A stretch of 42,160 bases of DNA. Origin: a virus. Where the stretch lies: the IMG/VR virus record IMGVR_UViG_3300030104_005147, positions 1 through 42,160 of that record; one strand, 5' to 3'. How positions within the stretch are numbered: position 1 is the stretch's first letter; every line of letters starts with the position of its first letter. The position numbers were made by a program, and so were the translations under genes. The notes beneath the pieces were generated by a model, which was not told the DNA's origin, searched no databases, and worked only from the letters and a program-made list of their open reading frames with translations. Shown piece by piece: positions 17,501-23,315 of the stretch.

Positions 17501-18632
17501 TTTAAATAGACAAACTGAGGATATAATCCTTAATGGAAAAGAAGTTGCAAAGGATAGATCATTATATGAACCACGAGTTGTCCCTTCAGCAAATATTATT
17601 AAGTCTGTTGAAGTAGGTTCAACTAAATTATATGTTGATAATGTAAGACCTATATTTGATTCTCAAAATGAAAGTGATTTAAATCTTAATTTCCAAAATA
17701 AAGTTACTCTTACATCCCAAGATGTAAAGGTAGGTGCTTCTGCTACTTCTGTAATTTCTACTGGGGGATCTGTTACATCTATTTCTATACTTGATGGTGG
17801 AAGTGGATATATATCTACTCCAAATGTAGTTATTTCAAATGCTGTTGGATTAGGATCTACTGCTATTGCTACTGCAACAGTATCTGCTGCAGGAACAATT
17901 AGCTCAGTAAATGTATCATATGCAGGTACAGGTTATACTGAAAATCCTCAAGTACTAATAGAACCTCCTGTAACACTCACTGAAACTAATGATGTTGATT
18001 CTTACATTGGTGATTATGGTGTTGTTGTAGGATTTGGAACTACAACATCTAGCAGTGTTGATAAGATGATTATGGATTTATACATTCCAGTATATTCTGA
18101 TCTAAGAGATACAAAATTAGTTGGAACTGCAGTTACTCTAAGTTCTTTAGATGTTGGAGATTACTTTATGGTCTTTGCATCTAATGCAGGGTCTGCGACT
18201 ACATCCATAACTTCTAAAGATGTGAATGGAAACACAATTGGTGTAGGAACACAATTCATTGATAACATATATCAAGTAAGTGCTTCTACTATTCAACAGA
18301 GAGATGTGGTAGGTGTAGGAACTACTGCTGTAAGAAGAGTTTATGCTAATATAAGTGGTCTTTCAACAGTTACTTTTGGAAGTTCTAATCTTACCTTTGA
18401 TTCTACCAACTTCACCTTTGATAATGATGGTGAGGGTGCTGGAAGTGGATTTGTTGGAGTTATGACAGCTTCTAACTTCTTTGGTAACTTTAGTTGGGGT
18501 AAGATTACCTTAACAGGAAGATCTGAAAGTACTCAATATAATACTTACCCTGATGATGGTATAAGTGGAATCTCTACATGGCCTGTAGTACAACGAACAT
18601 CTCCATTGAAGTCTGTTAATTATATTATCTAA
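5586..18632 (+). CDS. Giant virion structural protein, 4348 aa, in the gp7 position (baseplate/tail, multi-module)
   Basis: One uninterrupted 13-kb frame. The N-terminal ~290 residues look like a baseplate attachment domain, and the location after gp25-gp6 is where T4 has gp7 (1032 aa); gp7 equivalence is inference. Visible modules: 'IGxEII...RG' repeats (about 68-140, 325-385, 1621-1675, 3225-3290); an HxH...H....H cluster (H570, H572, H584, H589); 'HxxxTGExVxY' repeats (near 648, 896, 1005, 1737, 1905, 3106); GxGY beta repeats (near 836, 1162, 1200, 2228, 3479, 3770, 4071, 4115); a YHYH-like motif GWAYDGHPIYGPYGY (about 1309-1323); and a central block around 2495-2530 (NDYYQNFSYSLKSR). The repeats suggest an elongated beta-rich fibre. 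There is no signal peptide or membrane segment. It is probably an extended tail or baseplate appendage; adsorption is a guess. Confidence 0.85.
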   Translation: MTEKRVQFSNIVQNQLPAYVRNDFPLISEFLKQYYIAQEFQSGPIDLIQNIDKYVKIDETTNLTESVVLGADVGVENTTINVDLIESEAGTDGFPDSYGLIKINDEIITYTSKTASSFLGCIRGFVGTCDYKSELDPDTLVFKTSVAGEHKEGDIIINLSNLFLKQFLLKSKYQLLPGFEGRALNIDLNENVFIKQAKDFYLSKGTDRSFEILFKALYNEDVSVLKPREQLFTPSNAEYRITKDLIVEPLTGDPTHLRDATLYQDEYADNIGSAYAPITSVEQLNVGAGKTFYKLSIDSGYNRDSRVEGSIYGSFASIPKTKIIGKVSAGTTVIDVDSTLSFPSSGELYVTYEDENVGFVSYTSTSVNQFYGVTNVSGIILDGTICGINTYAYGTSSVDSSKVEVRITNILESVNYPDNTFGHNKNETATINTLGTKNTSFKYKNWVYNNSPIYRIKNFELIDVSNYTYNVNLDTEHYFNLGDTASIITSGLELAESYTTKIVNVTGAKSITIQGQGLLPPLSTYNIKKLISRTVSNPFPEASIYSTNVQNVYSKPVDILNGKPYEGPTHFHPDTNKKMVGAEHVSTPHETLTTIKGLDKILVASPSIPSYDSQPINATKRSISFQGSFGGDLFDISHLSNGTTIDDHGFYTGDEIYYTPEIIENTVISPITGIAGVTTSINYLLPKEGLYFVKRIDSRTVQFANSRSNIYNNQFVFVPARTVTNQTIEPYEFKDKTLHSQKLLREIAPPSNDGTKTKTIHGFTGILNNGVEILNYKSKDIVRYGEITDVEVLAPGTDYDIINPTDIKITDQVGTGATGYLHVRGSLKEIRLKDQGYNYARAPKVTITGGNGKGAKARANMKLIANRATFVAQVVNNKINVGLGATNSTIGFSTYHRFNNGEKVVYISNGQKGVAGLSTNNEYFAGLKNSTKIALYNTQSDALAGINTITLTDYGVGTQFIESFNKKLIVDSIVIDDGGFGFANNRTATLPVGINTALNEININNHHYESGETIKYTPDGSVIGGLNSGNEYIVTKVNDNIFKLSAFGPSNDKNFNYRTKQYINLTTVGVGTHNFNYPEISVSLSDDAEQIQGRKYSCEIDPIFRGTIASFNLTDNGVGYGSSEIINFDRQPLIELRSTTNAQVTPIVNDGKIIEVLVNYPGNGYYASPNVTISGSGIGAELVPIIVEGVISEVKVINPGEGYNQNDINVAITPPGTGARFRSNIKSWRVNLVKKNYDKFTADDGFITTPVNVDYGVQYSHLYAPRKLREQSFAVGINTDTGETLYGQPDLKIQNGEEVPSTFHSPIIGWAYDGHPIYGPYGYTTKSGGSISQLKSGYSIKIGDNRPSIGIFPEGFFIEDYVFTKTTDDTILDENNGRFGVTPDYPEGTYAYFATINDSAADSDGPFEGFKSPQFPYFIGDSYNSKVNEFNFKIGSNQDNIDLNTGEWSRNTTPYNLIDGTLRYEYLDLPNDLKQTVDITSTTPGAVDSVGISTGGDFYRIGESVIFENSSTQGSGAGAKISVVKGKQVNNISVASSIISGVELYPSSKDGQWDIISTYPHNWQLNDHIIVSGLSTTSTELGGSFNIGITTNNYALSGLTTISTGIGNIAATGIVTHFNVEGTITAKPNDFFKIGSEIIKVLNPEPSKARIRVLRGQNGTAGSAHTVTTTLFEQQRELSINVGFNTNDNVKRNTEIYFNPLESVSVGVGIGTTLSFANPGAGVSELFVPSKSIYIPNHNLETGDKLTYNANTGTALSVRYTAGSSIVSLTNGQTLYAAKINSNLIGISTVVVGLGSTGSSFVGIASAYKESSTLFFSGIGTGVYHSFKTNYAPITGKIKRNLVTVSTASTHGLISGNNIEVDINPENIITYKVVYNDYNRRIVINQRSFGNAEVDVDTNSITILQHGYYTGQKVIHTAATPSGGLLDNGMYYVVVVDDDTIKLSDTFYNSSLFKPFIVDITSASAGIIGPINPSITGYKNSTIQFNLSDSSLAYSKLTTLYSAFELNFYTDENMTTIWDSGSSDGEFFVNRNGKVGITTDANTTLKINSDTPSTLYYKFSPIYESDIPAVKEQIIVDRENVKSNQIYSDESKFNGEHAITVGVGSTNTFTYTLSVDAEKSSYISSTSEIDYTTDSEFALGPISKVKMIYGGNNYYNLPGISTISTLFGKNAIVYSESTSIGKINHTELNSVGFNFPTDKTLSPSLNLPQVINVDALQAIESIGITSVGRGYSSAPSLLVFDGKTGEQVKGLDLSYDLSTSSVTILSNTAGVNNTPPKVLPVRNSNGVGISTISYNASTRDVTVSLEVGFGTGVVFPFAYGDKVMIEGVSVGVGSTGKGYNSENYDYQLFSLTSVSQNPGGIATVRYNISEHFPDSITTPGTIDIFNSSGRIIPEKHFPSFNVELKSKEYFVGENVTSNSASGSVESWNSVNGILNVTSNDNFAVGEVIIGSSSGSQGLASSVSSYNSSIELDYFSVIKNGWQNDSGVLNNNLQRLQDNDYYQNFSYSLKSRVPSDTWQDVVDSLNHTLGFRNFSDFQAESSNLGSYGIVGSQVLFDASGGADKSGISTNTSANPPGGKWVMSSTQGSANVSQSPITVRPINDSGIIDRIQDLVGYANLNSVYDFEIGTENTINSATISNEIVLSGSRVLTDYFESIGNRVLSIDDISSEFNSSPRTTTFGVVSTFDLEDVRSQKFITYVKDKRFYNTRQLMIVDLVHDNYIGYLNQYGRLENVYDLGSFDFNITGTQGQLLFYPNKFQVNDFEVTALSYNINDNLLGIGNSYFGAAAEIKTSSVKVESTPTTIVSLASTYRAAKVLVSLTADSTKIDAGGEFEFDELNILNNGTDLEIIEYPQLITSPSANNPIPGFGTYSAYIDGSLMKVDFHPHTSTVGVGTTSIVNTIQVAISSETSTGIGTFDLKHAKIEGRSTSISSSGSPTENVIGSYVNDYDAAYFVVQISDTTNDAYSFSEVITIDDYDSSDGSGDTYNTEYGILESVAGLGTIGTRITGAGAGNDAVVELVFTPLPNIDTHVNVFMNALRIQDDSRDVISLENATIQTEYGEYFGTERDIKRAFGLTHQTNPIFERSFTGNSTDDVNLTTDTIQIANHYFVTGEELQYIHAGAGTSQAIGIASTDGFVGVGTTDKLPSNVFAIKLSEDKIKLAATAQKALMGIPNAVDLTHVGIGTSHRFVSKNQNSKVLVTLDNIIQSPIVSTAVTTHLNDQVFTTSDIVEFAGITSFFGGDLIRIGNEIMKIEGIGVGNTNSIRVRRSWLGTSLAGYSTGDVITKVIGNYNIVENTLNFVEAPYGNVPIGSITNPPDDRDWTGISTGSHFQGRSFMRSGIPNTATETYARNYIFDDISSGFTGTERDFALTSAGSTVTGIENDNAIILINDVFQAPGRDPNDYLIEETGSTGITTISFTGTASSIASDVNTSNLPVGGVIVSVGSTEGFGYQPLVAAGGTALVSAGGTISSVSIGNSGSGYRSGSQIANVGIQTQDLKGTTIIGIGTAVVEGGHVTGIAVTNSQVFYAPRVVTNAEYNNSTGQLIVTTSTVHGLNVGSEVLVSGIAFTCTYSSSAPRDISNFTYNNVTGKAVVTTSTPHALSVGKDVIFTGIAMTCGLDNGSSTHVYPRTTDPNYSGSVVTEVVSPTEFETNVGISTVPTFYQSGGTVQRSLMTPRATDPAATGTDVVQILDSTTFAINVGISTTSHLYARGGSVTMPMEVVIDSPLSYSNIPLQYSSSSVSGIGSNATIDVVVGQGSSVIDFTIKNSGYGYGNSEILTLPIGGTTGIPTTSGYKEFQVNIENVFTDEFTGWSIGELQSLDDISYLFDGGRLLFPLTQSGEVISIRASKGSVISIQDTLLIFVNDVLQTPGKGYKFDGGSTITFTEAPKAGDTCKIVFYKGSGGQDVKFRDIEEPVEVGDTLELYATPPTPSYLDEDPRAVTNIKSTNNVDTIAYYGPGIVGDPNLERPVNLNRQTEDIILNGKEVAKDRSLYEPRVVPSANIIKSVEVGSTKLYVDNVRPIFDSQNESDLNLNFQNKVTLTSQDVKVGASATSVISTGGSVTSISILDGGSGYISTPNVVISNAVGLGSTAIATATVSAAGTISSVNVSYAGTGYTENPQVLIEPPVTLTETNDVDSYIGDYGVVVGFGTTTSSSVDKMIMDLYIPVYSDLRDTKLVGTAVTLSSLDVGDYFMVFASNAGSATTSITSKDVNGNTIGVGTQFIDNIYQVSASTIQQRDVVGVGTTAVRRVYANISGLSTVTFGSSNLTFDSTNFTFDNDGEGAGSGFVGVMTASNFFGNFSWGKITLTGRSESTQYNTYPDDGISGISTWPVVQRTSPLKSVNYII

Positions 18633-18635
18633 ATA
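18629..18635 (+). promoter_or_regulatory. Candidate late promoter CTAAATA before the fibre gene
   Basis: CTAAATA overlaps the stop codon of the giant gene and lies 24 nt before ATG 18659, a spacing similar to the other gene borders with this motif. Confidence 0.55.
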
Positions 18636-18658
18636 CTTCTAAATCTAGTGCTGAATAA

Positions 18659-20527
18659 ATGGCAAAGTTAGGTATATCGACAGGAACCACACCAGATGAC
18701 GGAACAGGTACTAGTCTGTTAGTAGGTGCTGCAAGAATTAATAATAATTTTGATGAAATATATGATTATTTTGGAACTGGTACTAATCTTGATTTTGCGG
18801 GTGGTAGATTTGTAGAAACTGATGCTGGTATTCATACATTATCCAGTGTTGGTATAGGAACTACTAATCCAACGTATTCTCTCACGGTAAAAGGTAATAC
18901 TGAGGTAACTGGTCTTACAAGTTTTGTAAATCCAAATGATGGTACAGATAGATTAGAAGTAGCATATTATGCTCAACCTACTCTTAGATTCCTGTCTGGT
19001 AGTGCTATGGCAGGAACCATTGAAGGTCAAATGGGTGGGTTGCATTTAAAATCAGTTGCTACAAAGGCAATTGAAATTAATGACAATGCTGCAGTATTTG
19101 GTAGTGCTACAAACTATTATGATGTTCAATTAAATAAGGCTAATAATGGTTCTACAAAGGTTGGTGCAAATATTCAATTCCTTCCTTCAACGGGTATTGT
19201 AAGTGCAACATCATTTAGAGGTGATGGGTCACAATTAACTGGTATTTCTGCTAGTGGTACTGGTGGTAAGTTTGTTGCTAATGCTACTGGTATTCATACA
19301 TTATCAAGTGTTGGTATAGGAACTACAACTGCAACTGGTGCTGTTAATACAGGTAATACATCAGTATTAAATGTTGGTGTTGTAACTGCCAATAATTTTT
19401 ATGGTACTTTCAGAGGTGATGGAACTAATATTACTGGTATTGGTGTTACTAATGTTAAAAATGATGGTGGTGATGTAAAACTTCAAACTAATACTTCTGG
19501 TGTAAGTATTACGGGTATTGCAACTGCAACAAGTTTTGTTGGAGATGGATCAGGATTAACGGGTATTGTTGGTTCTGGTGCTGGTATTGTTGTTAAAGAT
19601 AGTGGTAGTGCAGTAGGAACAGCAGGAACAATTAACTTTGCTGAGAGTTTATCAGTAAGTGCTATTTCTGGTGCTGCTGTTACGGTATCATTTACTGGAG
19701 ATACTAATTATTGGGGCCAGAATGATACTGGTATTCATACTACAGGGAGTGTTGGTATAGGAACTACTAATGCTAGACCTGGATATCATTTAACTGTTGA
19801 TGGTAATTTAAAGTTAATTGGTGCGGGGCAAGGTGGTGGTACTGTTGGTGGGGGTAATCTTGATGTTACTGGTGTATCTACATTCCTGCAAACAGTAGAT
19901 TTTAAATCAGACTTTTATGTTCCTGATTCCAAAACAGCACAGTTTGGAGATAATAATGATTTATGGATATGGCATGATGCCACTGGTCATTCCATGATTA
20001 GGAATGGTGGAGGGGATTTAAGAATACGATCAAACTCGTTCAGAATTAGATCTTTTGATGACTCAACGGATTATTTAACGGCAGACTTAACTGGGGAGGT
20101 TTCTCTTTTCCATAATAACCAAAAGCGATTAGCAACTTCTGGAGTGGGAGTTACCGTTTATAGTGGAAGTTCTACTGAAGCAAAAGTTGATATTAAACCA
20201 GGTACTGGATCTTTCAATGGTGCTGTAGGTGCTGCTACAACTATTGATGAATGGAAGTTATCAGATAATGAGTTCAGATCTGCTGAATATCAACTTACTG
20301 TCACTAATTCTAATGGTGGATATGTACAATCACAGAAAGTTTTGGTAATGCATGATAATACTAATGCATTCTATAGCGAATGGGCAGTAATGTATGGTGG
20401 ACAAGGAGCTAGATTAGTTTCAGTTGGTGCAACTACATCTGGTGGTTATGTAAGATTAGAAGTTACTCCACAAGCAGGATATTCTGGTATAACCAGTTAC
20501 TTCTTCAGTAGAACTGCTATAGGTTAA
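18659..20527 (+). CDS. Tail-fibre-like structural protein, 622 aa
   Basis: The N-terminus (MAKLGISTGTTPDDGTGTSL, then ARINNNFDEIYDYFG) resembles the attachment end of marine phage fibres. Typical fibre repeats follow: SSVGIGTTNP (about 62-71) and similar copies, and three 'GDGSxLTGI' units (near 187, 252 and 295). A later block, FGDNNDLWIWHDATGHSMI followed by GDLRIRS, matches the 'FGDsnDLxIyHD' element common in marine phage fibres. The last ~90 residues (from about 530) form a globular-looking domain that recurs as the bulk of the 123-aa protein at 40516. No ribosome binding site is obvious. It is followed after one base by the protease-like gene. Role inferred: part of the tail appendages, possibly receptor binding. 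Confidence 0.8.
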   Translation: MAKLGISTGTTPDDGTGTSLLVGAARINNNFDEIYDYFGTGTNLDFAGGRFVETDAGIHTLSSVGIGTTNPTYSLTVKGNTEVTGLTSFVNPNDGTDRLEVAYYAQPTLRFLSGSAMAGTIEGQMGGLHLKSVATKAIEINDNAAVFGSATNYYDVQLNKANNGSTKVGANIQFLPSTGIVSATSFRGDGSQLTGISASGTGGKFVANATGIHTLSSVGIGTTTATGAVNTGNTSVLNVGVVTANNFYGTFRGDGTNITGIGVTNVKNDGGDVKLQTNTSGVSITGIATATSFVGDGSGLTGIVGSGAGIVVKDSGSAVGTAGTINFAESLSVSAISGAAVTVSFTGDTNYWGQNDTGIHTTGSVGIGTTNARPGYHLTVDGNLKLIGAGQGGGTVGGGNLDVTGVSTFLQTVDFKSDFYVPDSKTAQFGDNNDLWIWHDATGHSMIRNGGGDLRIRSNSFRIRSFDDSTDYLTADLTGEVSLFHNNQKRLATSGVGVTVYSGSSTEAKVDIKPGTGSFNGAVGAATTIDEWKLSDNEFRSAEYQLTVTNSNGGYVQSQKVLVMHDNTNAFYSEWAVMYGGQGARLVSVGATTSGGYVRLEVTPQAGYSGITSYFFSRTAIG

Positions 20528-20528
20528 A

Positions 20529-22994
20529 ATGTCAGATTTTACAGATTGGAAAGATACACTTACCAAAGAACCCGATTCTGGTAAAAAATACTATGCAGTT
20601 GGATGCGATAATGCGTCTGATTGGGTATGGATTGACTCTGTATTGAAACAAGATGGTAGTAATGAGGCAGGAGTACCCTCTGAGTCTATTACCTGTCCAG
20701 ATAGCAAATATCATAGTGAGACAAGGGCAATTTATCTTTTAACAGATGATGAAGCTGCTTTTCTTAGAAATAATCCTAAAGTAAAATTTGTCAATATAAG
20801 TCATGATCATTATCCTGGAACATATAGGGAAGATCCTGCTAATTTGATAGATGGATATAAAACTGATAGATATTCTGATACGGTTTATAATTATCGAAAT
20901 GCAACACCACCAGGATCTGCAAATAATGAATTAGAGCAGTATAGAGTAGGATATCAAATAAAAAGAGTACAACAAAAAGAAGATCCTTGGGAGTATTCAA
21001 CTATAAATGAAAAACTTCCTGATAGATTAAAATATTATGGAGATGGTTCAGATGTTGATATTATAGTTGGTGATACAAGATGTTGGTTTGGTCATGAGGA
21101 TTTTTTAAATACTTCATGTCAGGGAGATAATGCAAATCCTGCATGTACCCATGAAACAACTGGTATATCTTTTGGTCCTGACCAGAATCAAGGAATGAAT
21201 GCAATGTATAGAGCAGGAATTTCTACAACCTTTGGATATTGTGATGTTTTAGATTTGGTATTAGATGCTCCGTATTATATTGATCCAGATTACTTTAATG
21301 CAGATCCATCAAGGACTATAGTTAGATGGGATGGTACTACAACAGCAGCAGAGACACCTGCAAGACTTTGGTGGAGTGATAGTACCAAAAGGTCTGCAGC
21401 ATTTGCGGGTATAGGTGAAGTAAGCACAATTACAACATCTTATACCAGAGCAAATTGTAATGGAGATCCTGCTAATGATAATGCAAGTGGTTATCCAAAT
21501 TATCACGGAACATCTTGTGCTGCACAAGCATATGGTAAGACTAGTGGATGGGCATTCAATGCTAATAAGTGGTTCTGTAATATAATCGGTACAAGTAGTG
21601 TTGATCCTGAAGAGTATTACGATATGATGAAATTATTTCATCTATATAAACCTAATAGGAAATCTGACAATACTAAGAATCCAACAGTGTCAAGTAATAG
21701 TTGGGGTTCTAGAAAAGAACCTTTAAATTCAGGGTATTATTATTTCCGACAAGGGACAGATGGAAGTGCTGTTGGTACATATTATTCATCTAAACCTGCA
21801 TTTATGGCCAATTTTTCACAATCTACTATTAGATATGAATATGAAGATTGGAGTGCAACAGAAGCAGGTAAAGAGATGATAGATGCAGGAGTAATATTTG
21901 TATGTTCTTCAGGAAATACTAATCAAAAATTAGTAAAAGCAGATCATGCGGATTATAATAATTATTATGCATCTGGAACTTATACCCCATTAACTTCTGC
22001 TTATGATACTTCTGGTGGAATTAAAAGATATAATACTACTAGTAGACAAGGTTATCCTGGACAAATAGGAAAAACAGGAACTGGTAGTGATACTAAGTAT
22101 AGGACTATTCCAGTGGGTGCATTAGATGAAGACTATACAACATCTCCCCATAAGGAAAGAAAAGCAGATTATAGTAATATGGGCAATTTAGTTAGTCATT
22201 ATAGTCCAGGTAGAAATACTTTAGCATCAAGTTCTTTGTATGGAACAACTTACGCAAGATATAGATCTACCTATGAATCAACTGAAAAGGGTGGAAGTAC
22301 TACAAATTCTACTACCAGTTATGATAGAAAGTTTGGTGGAACCAGTTCTGCTTGTCCAACTTCTGCAGGATTAATTGCTACTAAACTTCAATATAATAGG
22401 GGATGGCTTGTAGAAGATGTATTGGCATGGATTGAGGCTGAATTGGGGAATATGGATTCCAGTGATATGTACGCAGGAACCGAATCATCTACCGCAACTG
22501 ATTCAAATTGGTCTGATGATTATTCTCTTGAAGGTGGTCCTCCAAGAATTCTTTGGGATGCCCCATCAGGTGGTGAACCTTCCGAAGCTATAATTATGTC
22601 GGGAGTTGTTATAGATAGTTTACCCTTAGCCACCTATACCTATGCAATTTCAGTAACTAGTAGTGGTTCTTCTGCTTACGTACTTAGTGGTGATCCTGGA
22701 GTTGTTGTTCCTGGTAATAATACAACAGTAAATTGTAGTGTTGGTGATACACTTAATTTTGCTGTCAATGCTTCAGGACATCCATTTTTTATTAGAGTAT
22801 CAAATGGAGGTGCAAATGTAAGCACTCCTGCAGCAACAAATCAGGGCACTCAAAATGGTACTGTCTCTTGGACACCTAACACTGCTGGCACTTACTATTA
22901 TCAGTGTGGAAATCACGCTGGTATGATTGGAACTATTCTTGTTGTTGCTGCTGTTAGTGATGGTGGTAACTTAACTATAGACTTGCAAACCTAA
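20529..22994 (+). CDS. Subtilisin-like serine protease (S8) with C-terminal cupredoxin-like domain, 821 aa
   Basis: Subtilase catalytic features appear in order: DIIVGDT (Asp182), YHGTSCAAQ (His326), VCSSGN (oxyanion Asn463) and FGGTSSACP (Ser606 in GTSxxxP). A stretch before the catalytic domain (LTDDEAAFLRNNPKVKFVNI, about 70-90) resembles the end of an I9-type propeptide. After about residue 690 comes a separate beta domain with GDTLNFAVNASGHPFF (His751) and YYYQCGNHAGMIGTI (Cys793, His796, Met799). That H...C-x2-H-x2-M spacing matches the type-1 copper ligands of plastocyanin-like cupredoxins. No signal peptide is seen. The gene sits inside the fibre/baseplate cluster, one base after the fibre gene, so it is probably a virion protein. 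Protease activity on a host surface or on phage proteins, and copper binding, are inferred. Confidence 0.85.
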   Translation: MSDFTDWKDTLTKEPDSGKKYYAVGCDNASDWVWIDSVLKQDGSNEAGVPSESITCPDSKYHSETRAIYLLTDDEAAFLRNNPKVKFVNISHDHYPGTYREDPANLIDGYKTDRYSDTVYNYRNATPPGSANNELEQYRVGYQIKRVQQKEDPWEYSTINEKLPDRLKYYGDGSDVDIIVGDTRCWFGHEDFLNTSCQGDNANPACTHETTGISFGPDQNQGMNAMYRAGISTTFGYCDVLDLVLDAPYYIDPDYFNADPSRTIVRWDGTTTAAETPARLWWSDSTKRSAAFAGIGEVSTITTSYTRANCNGDPANDNASGYPNYHGTSCAAQAYGKTSGWAFNANKWFCNIIGTSSVDPEEYYDMMKLFHLYKPNRKSDNTKNPTVSSNSWGSRKEPLNSGYYYFRQGTDGSAVGTYYSSKPAFMANFSQSTIRYEYEDWSATEAGKEMIDAGVIFVCSSGNTNQKLVKADHADYNNYYASGTYTPLTSAYDTSGGIKRYNTTSRQGYPGQIGKTGTGSDTKYRTIPVGALDEDYTTSPHKERKADYSNMGNLVSHYSPGRNTLASSSLYGTTYARYRSTYESTEKGGSTTNSTTSYDRKFGGTSSACPTSAGLIATKLQYNRGWLVEDVLAWIEAELGNMDSSDMYAGTESSTATDSNWSDDYSLEGGPPRILWDAPSGGEPSEAIIMSGVVIDSLPLATYTYAISVTSSGSSAYVLSGDPGVVVPGNNTTVNCSVGDTLNFAVNASGHPFFIRVSNGGANVSTPAATNQGTQNGTVSWTPNTAGTYYYQCGNHAGMIGTILVVAAVSDGGNLTIDLQT

Positions 22995-22997
22995 ATA
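22991..22997 (+). promoter_or_regulatory. Candidate late promoter CTAAATA before the 89-aa gene
   Basis: CTAAATA overlaps the protease-gene stop, 16 nt before ATG 23014. Same arrangement as at the 18629, 23286, 32906 and 35206 borders. Confidence 0.55.
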
Positions 22998-23013
22998 CTA
23001 AAAAAATAGTAAA

Positions 23014-23283
23014 ATGCCTCAAGGATACCCTAGAAATTTTGCAACTACTGAAGGATATAGTGTAATAGGTGCAGGTGGAACCCCCACTATTACCAGTCCT
23101 ACTAATGTTCATGTAAAGGTGGCAGTTGGTTCTACCATTAGTTTAGTTGGAATAGTTTCTACCACTAATGATGTGTATGTTGGAGTAGGAAATACTCAAG
23201 GTATGATATTAACATCTCCTAATGGAACTAAATATCGGGTTACTGTCGATAACTCTGGTAATCTCCAAACAGCCTCTGTTTAA
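23014..23283 (+). CDS. Small structural-type protein, 89 aa
   Basis: Begins MPQGYPRNFATTEGYSVIGA; mostly beta-prone and rich in Gly, Thr and Val. It ends in SPNGTKYRVTVDNSGNLQTA, a pattern I associate with the C-termini of marine phage fibre proteins. It lies between the protease and gp8, with CTAAATA motifs on both sides. Probably a small virion or fibre-associated protein; no specific role can be given. Confidence 0.65.
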   Translation: MPQGYPRNFATTEGYSVIGAGGTPTITSPTNVHVKVAVGSTISLVGIVSTTNDVYVGVGNTQGMILTSPNGTKYRVTVDNSGNLQTASV

Positions 23284-23285
23284 CC

Positions 23286-23292
23286 CTAAATA
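23286..23292 (+). promoter_or_regulatory. Candidate late promoter CTAAATA (tandem with AATAAATA) before gp8
   Basis: CTAAATA is followed at once by further AAATA units in a short tandem, 23 nt before ATG 23316. It is one of the clearer late-promoter candidates because it opens the gap before gp8. Confidence 0.6.
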
Positions 23293-23315
23293 AATAAATA
23301 AAAAGTTCTGTCAAA

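Noticed and set aside
22905-22913. TGTGGAAAT, DnaA-box-like 9-mer
   Set aside because: Isolated and inside the conserved Cys-Gly-Asn codons of the cupredoxin motif, so explained by coding constraint.
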